Assembly (NCBI RefSeq): GCF_019703325.1
Contig: NZ_AP024819.1
Span: forward strand, 62,001-126,000
Direction of reading: 5' to 3'
Length of the DNA: 64,000 nucleotides
Origin: Helicobacter sp. NHP19-012
Lineage (GTDB): Bacteria; Campylobacterota; Campylobacteria; Campylobacterales; Helicobacteraceae
The position numbers were made by a program, and so were the translations under genes. Positions 10,028-18,463 of the stretch are shown here, piece after piece (the first letter of the stretch is position 1; each line of letters begins with the position of its first letter). The notes below the pieces were generated by a model. The model searched no databases. It saw only the letters and a program-made list of their open reading frames with translations, and was not told the origin of the DNA.

Positions 10028-10062
10028 ATCTTCCTCTTTATAAAATTAAAATTCAGCCGCCC

Positions 10063-10068
10063 ATTCTA
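10063..10068 (-). promoter_or_regulatory. -10 box (TAGAAT) upstream of the dsb-like gene
   Basis: On the minus strand TAGAAT sits about 36 bases before the start codon of the thiol oxidoreductase gene, a common spacing for Helicobacter sigma-80 promoters, which rely mainly on the -10 hexamer. A GAGGAAG ribosome site lies between it and the ATG. Confidence 0.5.
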
Positions 10069-10100
10069 GCATTAAAAGCCTAATAAAAATCTTGCTGCGC

Positions 10101-10106
10101 TATAAT
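10101..10106 (+). promoter_or_regulatory. -10 box (TATAAT) overlapping the annotated fliR start
   Basis: A consensus TATAAT overlaps the first ATG of fliR (10105-10107). A transcript from it would begin around 10113, right at the second in-frame ATG (10114-10116). If it is used, fliR mRNA is leaderless or nearly so and the protein starts MLDWLVYM. No good ribosome binding site precedes either ATG. Confidence 0.4.
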
Positions 10107-10881
10107 GCCGCCTATGCTGGATTGGTTAGTCTACATGAGCGATCGCCATGTGCAGGGTTTTTTACTGCTCTTTTTGCGCTTAAGTGGGGTGGTCGCGCTC
10201 TTTCCCTTTTTTGACAATAATTTGATCCCGGTGTCTGTGCGTGGGGCTTTGAGCTTTTTTTTAACTCTGGTCTTTTATCCCTCCATGCCCCCTAGTCCCG
10301 TGTTTTTGCGGGCTGAGGATTTTTTAATCGCTTGCTGTGCAGAGGCATTTTTGGGGCTGTGCGCCTCTTTCTTTTTGCATGTCATCTTTAACGCCATCGC
10401 CTTTGCCACAGACACGATCAGCTTTTCCATGGGGCTTACCATGGCAAGTGCCTATGACCCCGTTTCAGGAGCGCAAAAGGCAGTGGTGGGGCAGGTGGTC
10501 CTACTCTTAGCCATTTTAACCATGCTCCAAACCTCTATGCACCACTTGGTGATCTTGTGGGTGCAACACAGCCTAGAGCAAGTCCCCTTAGGGGGCTTTG
10601 TGCTCTCTAACCACATCGTTAAAGCGAGTGTGCAAGCCTTGGGGCATTTATTTGTCGTGGGCTTTAGCATGGCATTTCCTGTTTTGGCGATCGTGATGTT
10701 TAGCGACATTGTCTTTGGCATGATCATGAAAACCCACCCGCAGTTTAATTTGCTCGCAGTGGGTTTTCCCCTTAAAATTGCGATCGCCTTGATCGGGCTG
10801 ATCTTGGTTTTAGGCGCGATCATGCACCGCTTTAAAGATGAATTGTTACAGGCATTCCAAGCGATCACAAAATTATTTTAA
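10105..10881 (+). CDS. fliR: Flagellar type III export apparatus protein FliR
   Basis: A 258-residue inner-membrane component of the flagellar export gate, which with FliP and FliQ forms the channel for rod, hook and filament subunits. It has about six membrane segments, an early FLLLFLRLSGVVALFPFF and the family-typical central ATDTISFSMGLTMASAYDP and C-terminal LKIAIALIGLILVLG. Length fits the family. Two in-frame ATGs (10105 and 10114) are possible starts; the second is favoured if the overlapping -10 box is active. moeA follows after 9 bases, the same order as HP0173-HP0172 in H. pylori. Confidence 0.92.
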   Translation: MPPMLDWLVYMSDRHVQGFLLLFLRLSGVVALFPFFDNNLIPVSVRGALSFFLTLVFYPSMPPSPVFLRAEDFLIACCAEAFLGLCASFFLHVIFNAIAFATDTISFSMGLTMASAYDPVSGAQKAVVGQVVLLLAILTMLQTSMHHLVILWVQHSLEQVPLGGFVLSNHIVKASVQALGHLFVVGFSMAFPVLAIVMFSDIVFGMIMKTHPQFNLLAVGFPLKIAIALIGLILVLGAIMHRFKDELLQAFQAITKLF

Positions 10882-10890
10882 AGGCAGAAC

Positions 10891-12057
10891 ATGGATTTAA
10901 TCGCATTTTCCAAAGCTTTAGAAATCGGGTTAAATTTGCCCAAAATCCCCCTAGAAGTGCAAGAAGTGGCGTTGCAAGAGGCACACGGGCGTATTTTGGC
11001 AGTAGATTTGCACGCCAAAGACCCTTTGCCAAAAGCCACAAACTCCGCCATGGATGGCTTTGGCTTGCGGCTAGAGGATTTGGGGCAAACTCTACCCATT
11101 GCTAAAACTCTTTATGCAGGCAGCCCCCTAGACACCTTACCCCCTAAGGCGTGCGCAAAAATCATGACCGGTGCACTCGTGCCCGATGAGGTGGATGTTA
11201 TCGTGCCTTGGGAGAAAATGCAAAGTTACAACGAAACCCACGCCACAGCCCCTTTAGGTTTTAAAAAGGGGGCAAATATCCGCTATGAGGGAGAAAACAT
11301 TAAAGTCGGGGATTTACTCTTAAGCAAGGGCACACGCCTAAAAACGGGGCACATGGCTTTGCTTGCCTCGCAAGGGCTAGCCACTTTAAGCGTTTTTAAA
11401 AAATTGAAAGTAGGGGTGTTTAGCAGCGGCGATGAGGTTGTGCCTTTAGGCAGTGTTGCTAAGCCACACCAAATTTACGACACAAACGGGGTTGTATTGG
11501 TGGCAATGCTACAAAATTTGGGCTTTGAAGCCACGCATTTAGGGCATTTGCCCGACAATTTGCAAGAGCAAAGCGCACGCTTAAAAGAGGCGTTGGCTTA
11601 CGATGTGCTCATTAGCAGTGCCGGGGTGAGTGTGGGCGATAAGGATCATTTTAAAGAGGCTTTGGCGCACTTGGGCGCAAAAATCCACTACCACGGGGTG
11701 CATGTCAAACCGGGTAAACCTATTTTATGCGCCAGTGTGGGGACAACACGCATCTTTGGCATGCCGGGCAACCCCTTAAGTTGTGTGCTGACTTTTTTAG
11801 CCCTTGTGCGCCCCGTGCTTTGCAAACAAGCCGGCAGCCACACACAAGAACCCCCCATTAAGGCACGCCTCAAAAGCCCCTTAAATTTAAAGGGGCAACG
11901 CACGTATTTAATTTTAGGACAGCTAGAAAATGGGGTCTTCACGCCCTACAAAGACAACGCCTACGGGGCGGGGGCGATCGATGCGCTGAGTGGCGCAAAT
12001 GCTATGGCTTGTTTGCAAGGGGGGGAGCAAGAGGTGTTGGTGTGGCTCTTGCCCTAG
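10891..12057 (+). CDS. moeA: Molybdopterin molybdenumtransferase MoeA
   Basis: A 388-residue enzyme inserting molybdate into molybdopterin for molybdoenzymes. Recognised by NSAMDGFGL near residue 52, the phosphate-binding GVSVGDKDHFKEAL near 247 and GMPGNPLSCVLTFLALV near 290, in the usual domain order. It follows fliR after a 9-base gap and is probably cotranscribed. Its TAG stop shares the palindrome CTAG with the stop of the convergent hof gene, giving a four-base tail-to-tail overlap and no room for a terminator. Confidence 0.93.
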   Translation: MDLIAFSKALEIGLNLPKIPLEVQEVALQEAHGRILAVDLHAKDPLPKATNSAMDGFGLRLEDLGQTLPIAKTLYAGSPLDTLPPKACAKIMTGALVPDEVDVIVPWEKMQSYNETHATAPLGFKKGANIRYEGENIKVGDLLLSKGTRLKTGHMALLASQGLATLSVFKKLKVGVFSSGDEVVPLGSVAKPHQIYDTNGVVLVAMLQNLGFEATHLGHLPDNLQEQSARLKEALAYDVLISSAGVSVGDKDHFKEALAHLGAKIHYHGVHVKPGKPILCASVGTTRIFGMPGNPLSCVLTFLALVRPVLCKQAGSHTQEPPIKARLKSPLNLKGQRTYLILGQLENGVFTPYKDNAYGAGAIDALSGANAMACLQGGEQEVLVWLLP

Positions 12058-13475
12058 AGCAACTGGAAACCATAGGTTACGGTGAACATTAAATGGCTGC
12101 GGCCCGAATCCACATTGTGGGGTAGGCGAGGGGCGTAGCTATTGGTCTCAGTGTCCCATGAACCGCATTGATCAGAACCCTCAAAGCCATAACCAAGACA
12201 ATAGCCTTTTTTGGTGATGTTGTTGTAATACTCTAATTTTAAGTCGAACTTCAAATTGTAACGGCTCAAAAAGTAGCCTAAGAACAAAGCCACGCTTTGT
12301 TCATTCGCTCTAGGTGAGGTGGTTAAACGCCCCAGCACCTTCCAAGTGATGCCATGGAAACGTGAGCCAAAGTATAAAAAACCATTGAGCGCGTCTTTGC
12401 CGACGATGTTGTTGATCTCGGCGTCGTAAATGCTGTTGGTCCAAATGTTGTAACCCAAGGGGTCGCCATAAATGCCGATGTCGCCGTTGGCATTGCCGAT
12501 GTTCTTGTAAATACTACCGCCAAATTGCCATTTATTGTAATAAAAGCGGGAGCGGAAAAAGAGGGTTTGCCCGGCTTTGCCCATGGTTTCTTGCCCGAAC
12601 AAGATGATGTCATAACCCCGCCCAGAGGGGGGAAAGAAGGGGAAGAAGCCTACAAAAGTGCCGACCCAACGGAAACCCTTATTTCTAAAGTGGGGGTTGG
12701 TGTCGTAGGTGATGTTGATCCCGGGAGCGTTCATGCGTCCAAAGATCGAATAAAAATAGGGGTTGACTTTCCAATGGTCTTTTTGGTATCTAAACTCGGC
12801 GATCATTAAGGGCTTACCGCTGGTGTAGTAACGCCCAAAGGGCCAGAACCAGTCGCTAGACGCAGAAGCCCTAGCGTCCGAGTAGAGCACCCTTAATTTA
12901 TAGTCCTTGTATTTGACATACCCTTCTACACCTTGGCTAAAGGAGGTGAACCAGTCGTAATCGGAGAGCTCATAACGCCCCCCCTTAACGCCAAAAATCC
13001 CCTTGTAGTCGTAGCTCAAGTAGGCGTTGTGCACCATGGCGTAGCGGGGTTGTTGCACATTTGAACCGCTATGCCCGGCATACCACCCGATATATTCCCA
13101 AAATATCCCCCCATCGTGGTTATAATAATTTTTTCCCCCATTGACCGCTGGACCGCCCGGCTGCCCGGGTGCGATGTCGTTGCCTTGATACGCCGTAGAG
13201 TCGTAGGGCAGGGCAGAGAGCATGCCCCCCACTTCGGCGTGCAAACCCTTATAAAGGTCCATGCTGACATTCATTTCGGCTAAAAGCGAGGTGTAACTGC
13301 CCGTCGGGTAAATGAACTTGGAGGGGTTGTATTTTTTGTTGTTGAAGCCATAGAGCGTGTAACTGCTCAGTTTCCCACTAATGCTCATATCAAAAGCCAA
13401 AATGCGTTCTGAAACAAGAAGCATAAGAACAAGCCACTTATGGGCGGTGCGGTTCCCTCTAAATTGAACTTGCAT
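12054..13475 (-). CDS. Hof-family outer membrane protein, copy 1 of a six-gene cluster
   Basis: A 473-residue predicted beta-barrel porin-like protein. After a signal region (WLVLMLLVSERILAFD) it has the cluster's shared blocks: an opening strand around FNNKKYNPSKFIYPTGSY, YDSTAYQG, VKGGRYELSDYDWF, YDTNPHFRNKGFRWVG, a GNANGDIGIYGDP block and RANEQSVALFLGY. The C-terminal RSHLMFTVTYGF ends in QLL rather than the aromatic residue usual for barrel assembly, so two extra residues follow the expected Phe. Hof proteins are Helicobacter-specific and some are linked to gastric colonisation. Which named Hof this matches cannot be set by eye. Confidence 0.85.
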   Translation of the reverse strand: MQVQFRGNRTAHKWLVLMLLVSERILAFDMSISGKLSSYTLYGFNNKKYNPSKFIYPTGSYTSLLAEMNVSMDLYKGLHAEVGGMLSALPYDSTAYQGNDIAPGQPGGPAVNGGKNYYNHDGGIFWEYIGWYAGHSGSNVQQPRYAMVHNAYLSYDYKGIFGVKGGRYELSDYDWFTSFSQGVEGYVKYKDYKLRVLYSDARASASSDWFWPFGRYYTSGKPLMIAEFRYQKDHWKVNPYFYSIFGRMNAPGINITYDTNPHFRNKGFRWVGTFVGFFPFFPPSGRGYDIILFGQETMGKAGQTLFFRSRFYYNKWQFGGSIYKNIGNANGDIGIYGDPLGYNIWTNSIYDAEINNIVGKDALNGFLYFGSRFHGITWKVLGRLTTSPRANEQSVALFLGYFLSRYNLKFDLKLEYYNNITKKGYCLGYGFEGSDQCGSWDTETNSYAPRLPHNVDSGRSHLMFTVTYGFQLL

Positions 13476-13517
13476 GGCGACCTGCTCGAGATAGATTTAT
13501 GAAAACTAAGGCGGGGT

Positions 13518-13523
13518 ATTATA
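13518..13523 (-). promoter_or_regulatory. -10 box (TATAAT) for hof copy 1
   Basis: A perfect TATAAT on the minus strand, about 43 bases before the ATG of hof copy 1 and directly downstream of the terminator hairpin of hof copy 2. Copy 1 therefore seems to have its own transcript. Confidence 0.55.
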
Positions 13524-13530
13524 ACAAGAA

Positions 13531-13557
13531 TACCTTAAGGAGAGAGCCCTTAAGGTA
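13531..13557 (-). terminator. Perfect 10-bp stem-loop after hof copy 2
   Basis: TACCTTAAGG (13531-13540) and CCTTAAGGTA (13548-13557) are exact inverted repeats around a 7-base loop. In the minus direction the hairpin comes 11 bases after the stop of hof copy 2 and is followed by a moderately T-rich TTCTTGTT. It probably ends the copy 2 transcript before the copy 1 promoter. Confidence 0.6.
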
Positions 13558-13567
13558 AAAACAAAGG

Positions 13568-15265
13568 CTAGAAGCTGTAGCTGATGTGGGTCATCAAGTG
13601 GCTACGGTCTTGTACAACCGTATGGGCAATGCCCCCCGTGTTTTGCGGACCTTGGAAAAAGCCTGCAGCTGAGAACGCACCCGTGTTCAAGCTCAAAGGT
13701 TGCCCCATGTAGCTTAGGAAGCCCACACCTGGGTTATAGCCCGCACGGATGACTTGTAAGAACCATTCGAGCTTGATCCCGGCTTTGATGTGTTTGCCAA
13801 ATTGGTAGTCCAAATACAACGCTAGAGCCTGACCATCCGCACGAGGAGCGGTGGTGTACCTTTCTGCCAACTCCCAGTCAAACTTGCCATACACCGCGCC
13901 GGTTTTCACATAAGCAGTGAAAGCATCGGCGTCGGTGATGTTGTTGATAGACGCAAACCCTAGTGAGTAGATACCACCGGTCCATTGTTCGACGCCATCG
14001 ATCGCTACGGGGTTACCATAAGTACCGATGTTTGGGTTCGGGTTGCCGATGTTATCGTAGATACCAAAGCCCACATTGTAGTTATTGAAGTCCAAGCGCT
14101 CTTTAATCAAAATGGTCGCCCCGCCCGGACCTTGTAGCCCGCGCCATTTACCGCCATCTAACCAAGGATCCCAGGTGTTATACCTCGCAGGGGCGTAACG
14201 ACCATACATAGCGTTGTCCCATTGGTAAACATACATGCCATAGAAAGTGGTCTGGGAGCGAAAGCCCCGACCGCTAAACTCGGGGTTGGTGTCGTAATAC
14301 ATTTTGATCTCAGGAGCGGTGAACACTTCAGGCGCAAACCACACATGCGGGTGGATGGAGAAGTGTTTGTTCACTTGGTAGATCACCCCGACTTTGTGTT
14401 CGCCCCAAGGTTTTTCACGATAGATGGGGAACATCCATTGCCCGTCAGCAATACCACGGCCCCAGGAGCTGAACACTTGGAAGGTCAGCTTATTCGTGAG
14501 TTTAAACATGCCGTAGAAACCTTGGGTCAACTGGTAGAACCAGTCGATGTCTTTGACTTGCGTGGTGTCGTAACGCCCGGCGATGATCCAAATTTTATCG
14601 CTTTTGTATTGGACATTCGCCTTGTAGATTTCATACCTACGCGACTGCCCCGGGGTGTAGGCACTGGCGGGGTAGTAGTTGGGGAACAAGCCGTTCCACT
14701 CACCCATAAACATATAACCGATACCCCTAGGGTCAGCTACGCCGCCGTGCTGCATGGCGTATTGGTAAGAGCCTTGCACGGGGTGCGCACTCGGGTCATC
14801 GAAAGGCACACAGAAACCGTTTGCGCTGTCCGGACCGTTATAGTTACTTCCACAAGCATTCGCCCAAGACTTCGGTATTTTAATGTCGCTAGCGTATTTA
14901 TCGTAGCGAGTGTTATCGTAGGGCATGCCCCCTAGCGCACCGCCTAAGGTAAAGCTCCAACCCTTGCCTAAATGCACGGTGCTTTCTAATTTACCCGTCA
15001 ACTCCACAAAAGTACCGGTTGGGTAAAGCCCCTTCACCGGGTTAATGGGGGAGTTGTTGAACCCCACCTTGGAGAAGTTGATGAGATCGCCATGCACTTC
15101 ATAGCTGATCGCATCTAACCCACAAACCCCCAAAGAGGAGGAAGCCAGCAAGGCGGGCGTTAGCGCATTGCGCAACTTACGCACCCCCTCTACTAATTTA
15201 CTCCATCTAGTGTCTTCGTTCTTCTTCATGCCTTGTAACCTTTTTTTCGTTTTATCTTCATTCAT
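13568..15265 (-). CDS. Hof-family outer membrane protein, copy 2 (longest)
   Basis: A 565-residue predicted outer-membrane barrel. The hydrophobic signal stretch (LTPALLASSSLGVCG, about 37-51) is preceded by an unusually long, highly charged leader of about 30 residues rich in Lys and Glu; M13 is an alternative start. Family blocks: KVGFNNSPINPVKGLYPTG, GGMPYDNTRYD, IAGRYDTTQVKDIDWF, YDTNPEFSGRGFRSQTTF, IGNPNPNIGTYGNP, RADGQALALYLDY and the C-terminal RSHLMTHISYSF, with the terminal Phe typical of barrel assembly signals. It is longer than its neighbours because of an extra loop with a Cys pair (about 138-154) in the N-terminal half. Confidence 0.85.
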   Translation of the reverse strand: MNEDKTKKRLQGMKKNEDTRWSKLVEGVRKLRNALTPALLASSSLGVCGLDAISYEVHGDLINFSKVGFNNSPINPVKGLYPTGTFVELTGKLESTVHLGKGWSFTLGGALGGMPYDNTRYDKYASDIKIPKSWANACGSNYNGPDSANGFCVPFDDPSAHPVQGSYQYAMQHGGVADPRGIGYMFMGEWNGLFPNYYPASAYTPGQSRRYEIYKANVQYKSDKIWIIAGRYDTTQVKDIDWFYQLTQGFYGMFKLTNKLTFQVFSSWGRGIADGQWMFPIYREKPWGEHKVGVIYQVNKHFSIHPHVWFAPEVFTAPEIKMYYDTNPEFSGRGFRSQTTFYGMYVYQWDNAMYGRYAPARYNTWDPWLDGGKWRGLQGPGGATILIKERLDFNNYNVGFGIYDNIGNPNPNIGTYGNPVAIDGVEQWTGGIYSLGFASINNITDADAFTAYVKTGAVYGKFDWELAERYTTAPRADGQALALYLDYQFGKHIKAGIKLEWFLQVIRAGYNPGVGFLSYMGQPLSLNTGAFSAAGFFQGPQNTGGIAHTVVQDRSHLMTHISYSF

Positions 15266-15483
15266 TAAGTGCTGCCTTCAAATCGCAGATTGGTAACCCT
15301 AGGTATTTAGAGAACTACGCAGAACACCCGCAAGGCCCCAGAACCGGGCTACTCCCGAGACTACGATTGTGTAAGTGCATTCTAATATAGTTTTTGTATT
15401 TTTTTTCTTAAAGAAACGCATTTTAATTTAAAAATTTGGTAAATAAATAGAATGTTACTTTAAGTATTTTATTAATACTAAGC
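15266..15483 (-). promoter_or_regulatory. Promoter and ~107-nt leader of hof copy 2
   Basis: Minus-strand TAGAAT at 15379-15384 would start a transcript near 15372, giving an unusually long GC-rich leader before the ATG at 15265. The leader contains short self-complementary pieces (for example CGGG-AGTAG-CCCG on the minus strand around 15345-15358). The rest, towards hof copy 3, is AT-rich and holds no coding sequence I can support. Confidence 0.4.
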
Positions 15484-16968
15484 CTAAAACTTCAGAGTGA
15501 CATTCGTCATGATATGGCTTCTGTCTTGGTAATTCGCCCTATAGTCGGGTTTATTCCACTGGGGTGCGCCAAAGTAGCCCACTTGGTAGCCCTGGTGCAT
15601 TTGCACCCCGTAGTATTCGAGCTTAAAGTGCAAGAACACCGAGCGGGTGAAGGCGTAGTCTAAGCTTAGGGCTGTGGAGTATTCATTGCTGCGCCCGATG
15701 TGCCCTTGCACATTGCGGTTGGCAAGACTCACGCGTCCAAAAATGTGCCATGCAAACTTTTTATAAATGCTGCCCACAGAGCCGTAAATGGTCGTGGTGT
15801 TGGCGTTGGTGAGAGCGTCAGCCAGCCCGTCGTAAGCTGTGTTGTCCCAAAAGTCAAACCCGACAATGCTTGAGCTCACATAGTTATTTACATAGGAGGT
15901 GTTGTTCCCCATGGGCATGGTGTGGCTGCCTAGGAGGGCATCGGAGTTGCCAAAGGTGTGGTAAAGCCCCAAGATGATCGCCAAGCGGTTCCACCAAAAG
16001 GCTTGGCGGATGTTTAAAGTTACCCCGTATTTACCCACATATGAACCATGCTGTAATGAATCCCAAATGCTGTATTGTTTTGTGCTTGGGTCATACCAGC
16101 CCGAATCGTAAACGGGGATTGTCAGCATGAAAAGGGTTTGGGAGCGAAAGCCCACAAGTTGGAAGTTTTTATTGGTGTCGTAGATGAGCTTAAAGCCGGG
16201 GGCGTTGTAGGTTTTAGGCGCAAAATAAAAGAACGCCTGCGCACTCAATTTTTTATAGTCGTAAGTGGCGGTGATGCCATGCCAGCCGTAGTTGATCCAT
16301 GATCGATCGTCTTTGGGATTCCCGCCGGGTTTTAAATAGGGGGTTGAAGCGTAGAACTGGTAAATCCAAGAGTTAAACGCCAAGCCCCGCCCATAGGAGC
16401 TCCACCACCAAAATTTGAGATTTTTAATCGGGCGGTAGTAAAACTCAAAGCCTTGGTTTGACCCGCTCATGAAGTCAATGTTGGCTTCATAACGCCCGAT
16501 TTTAAAGCCAAACTTATGCTTGTAGTCGTATTGTAAAAAAGCGGTGTCGAGCACATAGGGGCGGGCGTGGTAAGCCCCCACTGATTGGCTCAAATATTTA
16601 TTGAAAAAGTAGCCATGCCAGCCCCCGATAAAGTTGTGTACCACGGAGCCGTAAATTTGCCCATCTTGATCCCTTAAATACTTGGTCGAGTCGTAGGGCA
16701 AGCCCGCCATCGCCCCGCCTAGGCTGAAACTGAGTTCGTGGTCTGTGGTGTGTTTGGGCAGCAGCCCCACTTTCATTTGGGCAAAGCCGGCGATGTCGAC
16801 AAAACTCTCTGTGGGGTAAATGCCGTACTTAGTGTTGATTTTAGAGTGGTTAAACCCTATTTTAGAAAAGCTGTCTAAACGCCCCGTGATTTTAAAATCA
16901 AAGGCTTTGAGGGGGTTTATTAAAAAAGTCAAAGAATAGAGAATGTGGCTTAGTTTGCGTGTGATCAA
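15484..16968 (-). CDS. Hof-family outer membrane protein, copy 3
   Basis: A 494-residue predicted barrel with a clear signal peptide (LSHILYSLTFLINPLKAFD). Conserved blocks are KIGFNHSKINTKYGIYPTES, GLPYDSTKYL, FKIGRYEANIDFMSGSNQG, FKLIYDTNKNFQLVGFRSQT, FGNSDALLGSH and the C-terminal RSHIMTNVTLKF. Compared with copies 1 and 2 the IDFMSGSNQGFE segment resembles copies 4 and 5 more closely, so 3, 4 and 5 may form a subgroup. Located on the outer membrane; function unproven, probably porin or adhesin-like. Confidence 0.85.
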   Translation of the reverse strand: MITRKLSHILYSLTFLINPLKAFDFKITGRLDSFSKIGFNHSKINTKYGIYPTESFVDIAGFAQMKVGLLPKHTTDHELSFSLGGAMAGLPYDSTKYLRDQDGQIYGSVVHNFIGGWHGYFFNKYLSQSVGAYHARPYVLDTAFLQYDYKHKFGFKIGRYEANIDFMSGSNQGFEFYYRPIKNLKFWWWSSYGRGLAFNSWIYQFYASTPYLKPGGNPKDDRSWINYGWHGITATYDYKKLSAQAFFYFAPKTYNAPGFKLIYDTNKNFQLVGFRSQTLFMLTIPVYDSGWYDPSTKQYSIWDSLQHGSYVGKYGVTLNIRQAFWWNRLAIILGLYHTFGNSDALLGSHTMPMGNNTSYVNNYVSSSIVGFDFWDNTAYDGLADALTNANTTTIYGSVGSIYKKFAWHIFGRVSLANRNVQGHIGRSNEYSTALSLDYAFTRSVFLHFKLEYYGVQMHQGYQVGYFGAPQWNKPDYRANYQDRSHIMTNVTLKF

Positions 16969-17076
16969 TGCAACCCCTTGGATTTAGTCTTTAAGCTTTT
17001 AGCACAGATTTAAGTGGTGTCATGCCCATTTTTAGACAGAGTGTGCAGAAGCTCCTATAAATGTTACAAAATGTTA

Positions 17077-18422
17077 CTAAAATTGTGCCTTAATGGCGGT
17101 CATTAGATAACTTCTATCTTGGCGGGTGGCGGGGGCACTCGGGTCTTTGGTATACCATTCGGCGATGTTGTAGCCCTTGTGGGTGTCGACTTCATTGTAT
17201 TCGAGTTTAATGTTCGTTGAAAAATAACGATTCCATTTGATCCCTAAGTTCCATGCTAGGCTTTGTTCATTGGCTCTAGGCGAGAAAGTCAAACGCCCCA
17301 CAAGCCCCCAAAAGAGTTTTTTATGCACTCCACCCATAAACACAAAACCTGTTACAGCATTGGGTGAGATCATGTTATCCATCAACCCCCCGTAAACGCT
17401 GTTGTCGCGGTAGTCGATGCCAATGGGGCTTCCGTACCAGTTGATTCGAGCATTGGCGTTGCCGAAGTTTTGGAAGTACCCCCCGCCAAAGTTGTATTGG
17501 TTATAGTCAAAGCGTTGGCGGATGTATAAACTCACCCCACCCTTACCCAGCATAGAGCCCCGATACCATGTATCGTAGAGGTGTGGGCTGTAAATGGGAA
17601 AAATCACCGTCATGTCGGTTAAGGATTTAAAGCCCAACCCCGCAAAGGAGGGGTTGCTGTTGTAGTGGAGTTTCACCCCGGGGTGGTGTAGGTGTTGGGC
17701 GAGAAATACACAAAGCCCACCGCTGAAAAATGTTTTGTATCGTAATTCAAGCCCACAGCGTGGATGCCCAAATCCACCACCTTGCCCTGCTTGTTCTTAG
17801 TCGTGATGGGGGCATACCAAGGGCGGATAAACTCGCCCACCGCCAAAGCCCTACCAAAGGAGCTAAACCAGCGCAACTTAAAATAAGGGCGGAATTTATA
17901 GGAGGCCTCAAAGCCTTCGGTGTAACCGCTCATAAAAATAGTTTTGGAAAGGTAACGCCCGGCGATGATGGTTAGGGCATGGTGGTAATCGTAGCGCAAA
18001 AAAGCGTTATAGAGCACATAGGGGCGGGCGTGCTGGGTGGATTCAATATTTGATGTTTTCCAAGGGGCGTTGCCTAAAAACCCCCACCAACGCCCAAAAT
18101 AGTAGTAGATTTTAGATCCATAGAGCTGTCCCGTGCTCTGATCGATTAAGGTTTTGGTGGAGTTGTAAACAAGCCCCCCCAGCCCCCCCCCTAACCCTGC
18201 GCTGATTTTATTGTTCTCGTTTTCCCACAAGCTCGCATCCACTTGGGCTTTGAGGGTTAGGGTCATGAAACTTTCTGTGGGAAAAATGCCCTCTTTAGAG
18301 TTGATGGGGGAGTGGTTAAAACCGATCTTGGCGACCGATTCACTTGTCCCGCTAAATTTATAATCAAAAGCCCCCATAGAACCCACACAGCACACATAAA
18401 AGAGCAAGCCCCTACGGCTCAT
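17077..18422 (-). CDS. Hof-family outer membrane protein, copy 4, interrupted by a frameshift
   Basis: The first 249 codons (17673-18422) carry a signal peptide (RGLLFYVCCVGSMGAFDY), KIGFNHSPINSKEGIFPTES and a YTEGFEASY block, and stop at TTPG followed by TGA. The remaining 199 codons resume one frame over as VKLHYNSNPSFAGLGFKS, ending RSYLMTAIKAQF. The span is 1,346 nt, one base short. Adding one base to the CCCC-GGGG run at 17676-17683 rejoins the halves exactly at the conserved PG-x-K-L-x-Y-x-x-N-P block seen in its neighbours. The gene also has in-frame C7 and C9 runs (18174-18180, 18183-18191). Either a base-calling error or a switched-off allele; only re-sequencing separates these. Confidence 0.8.
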
Positions 18423-18463
18423 CTATCTCACCTCTATTGGGTTTTAAGTCTTATTCTACGAGA

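Noticed and set aside
14222..14935. A 237-codon open frame on the plus strand inside hof copy 2
   Set aside because: It is the antisense of a well-supported outer membrane gene, has no ribosome site and only arises from the codon bias of the hof gene.
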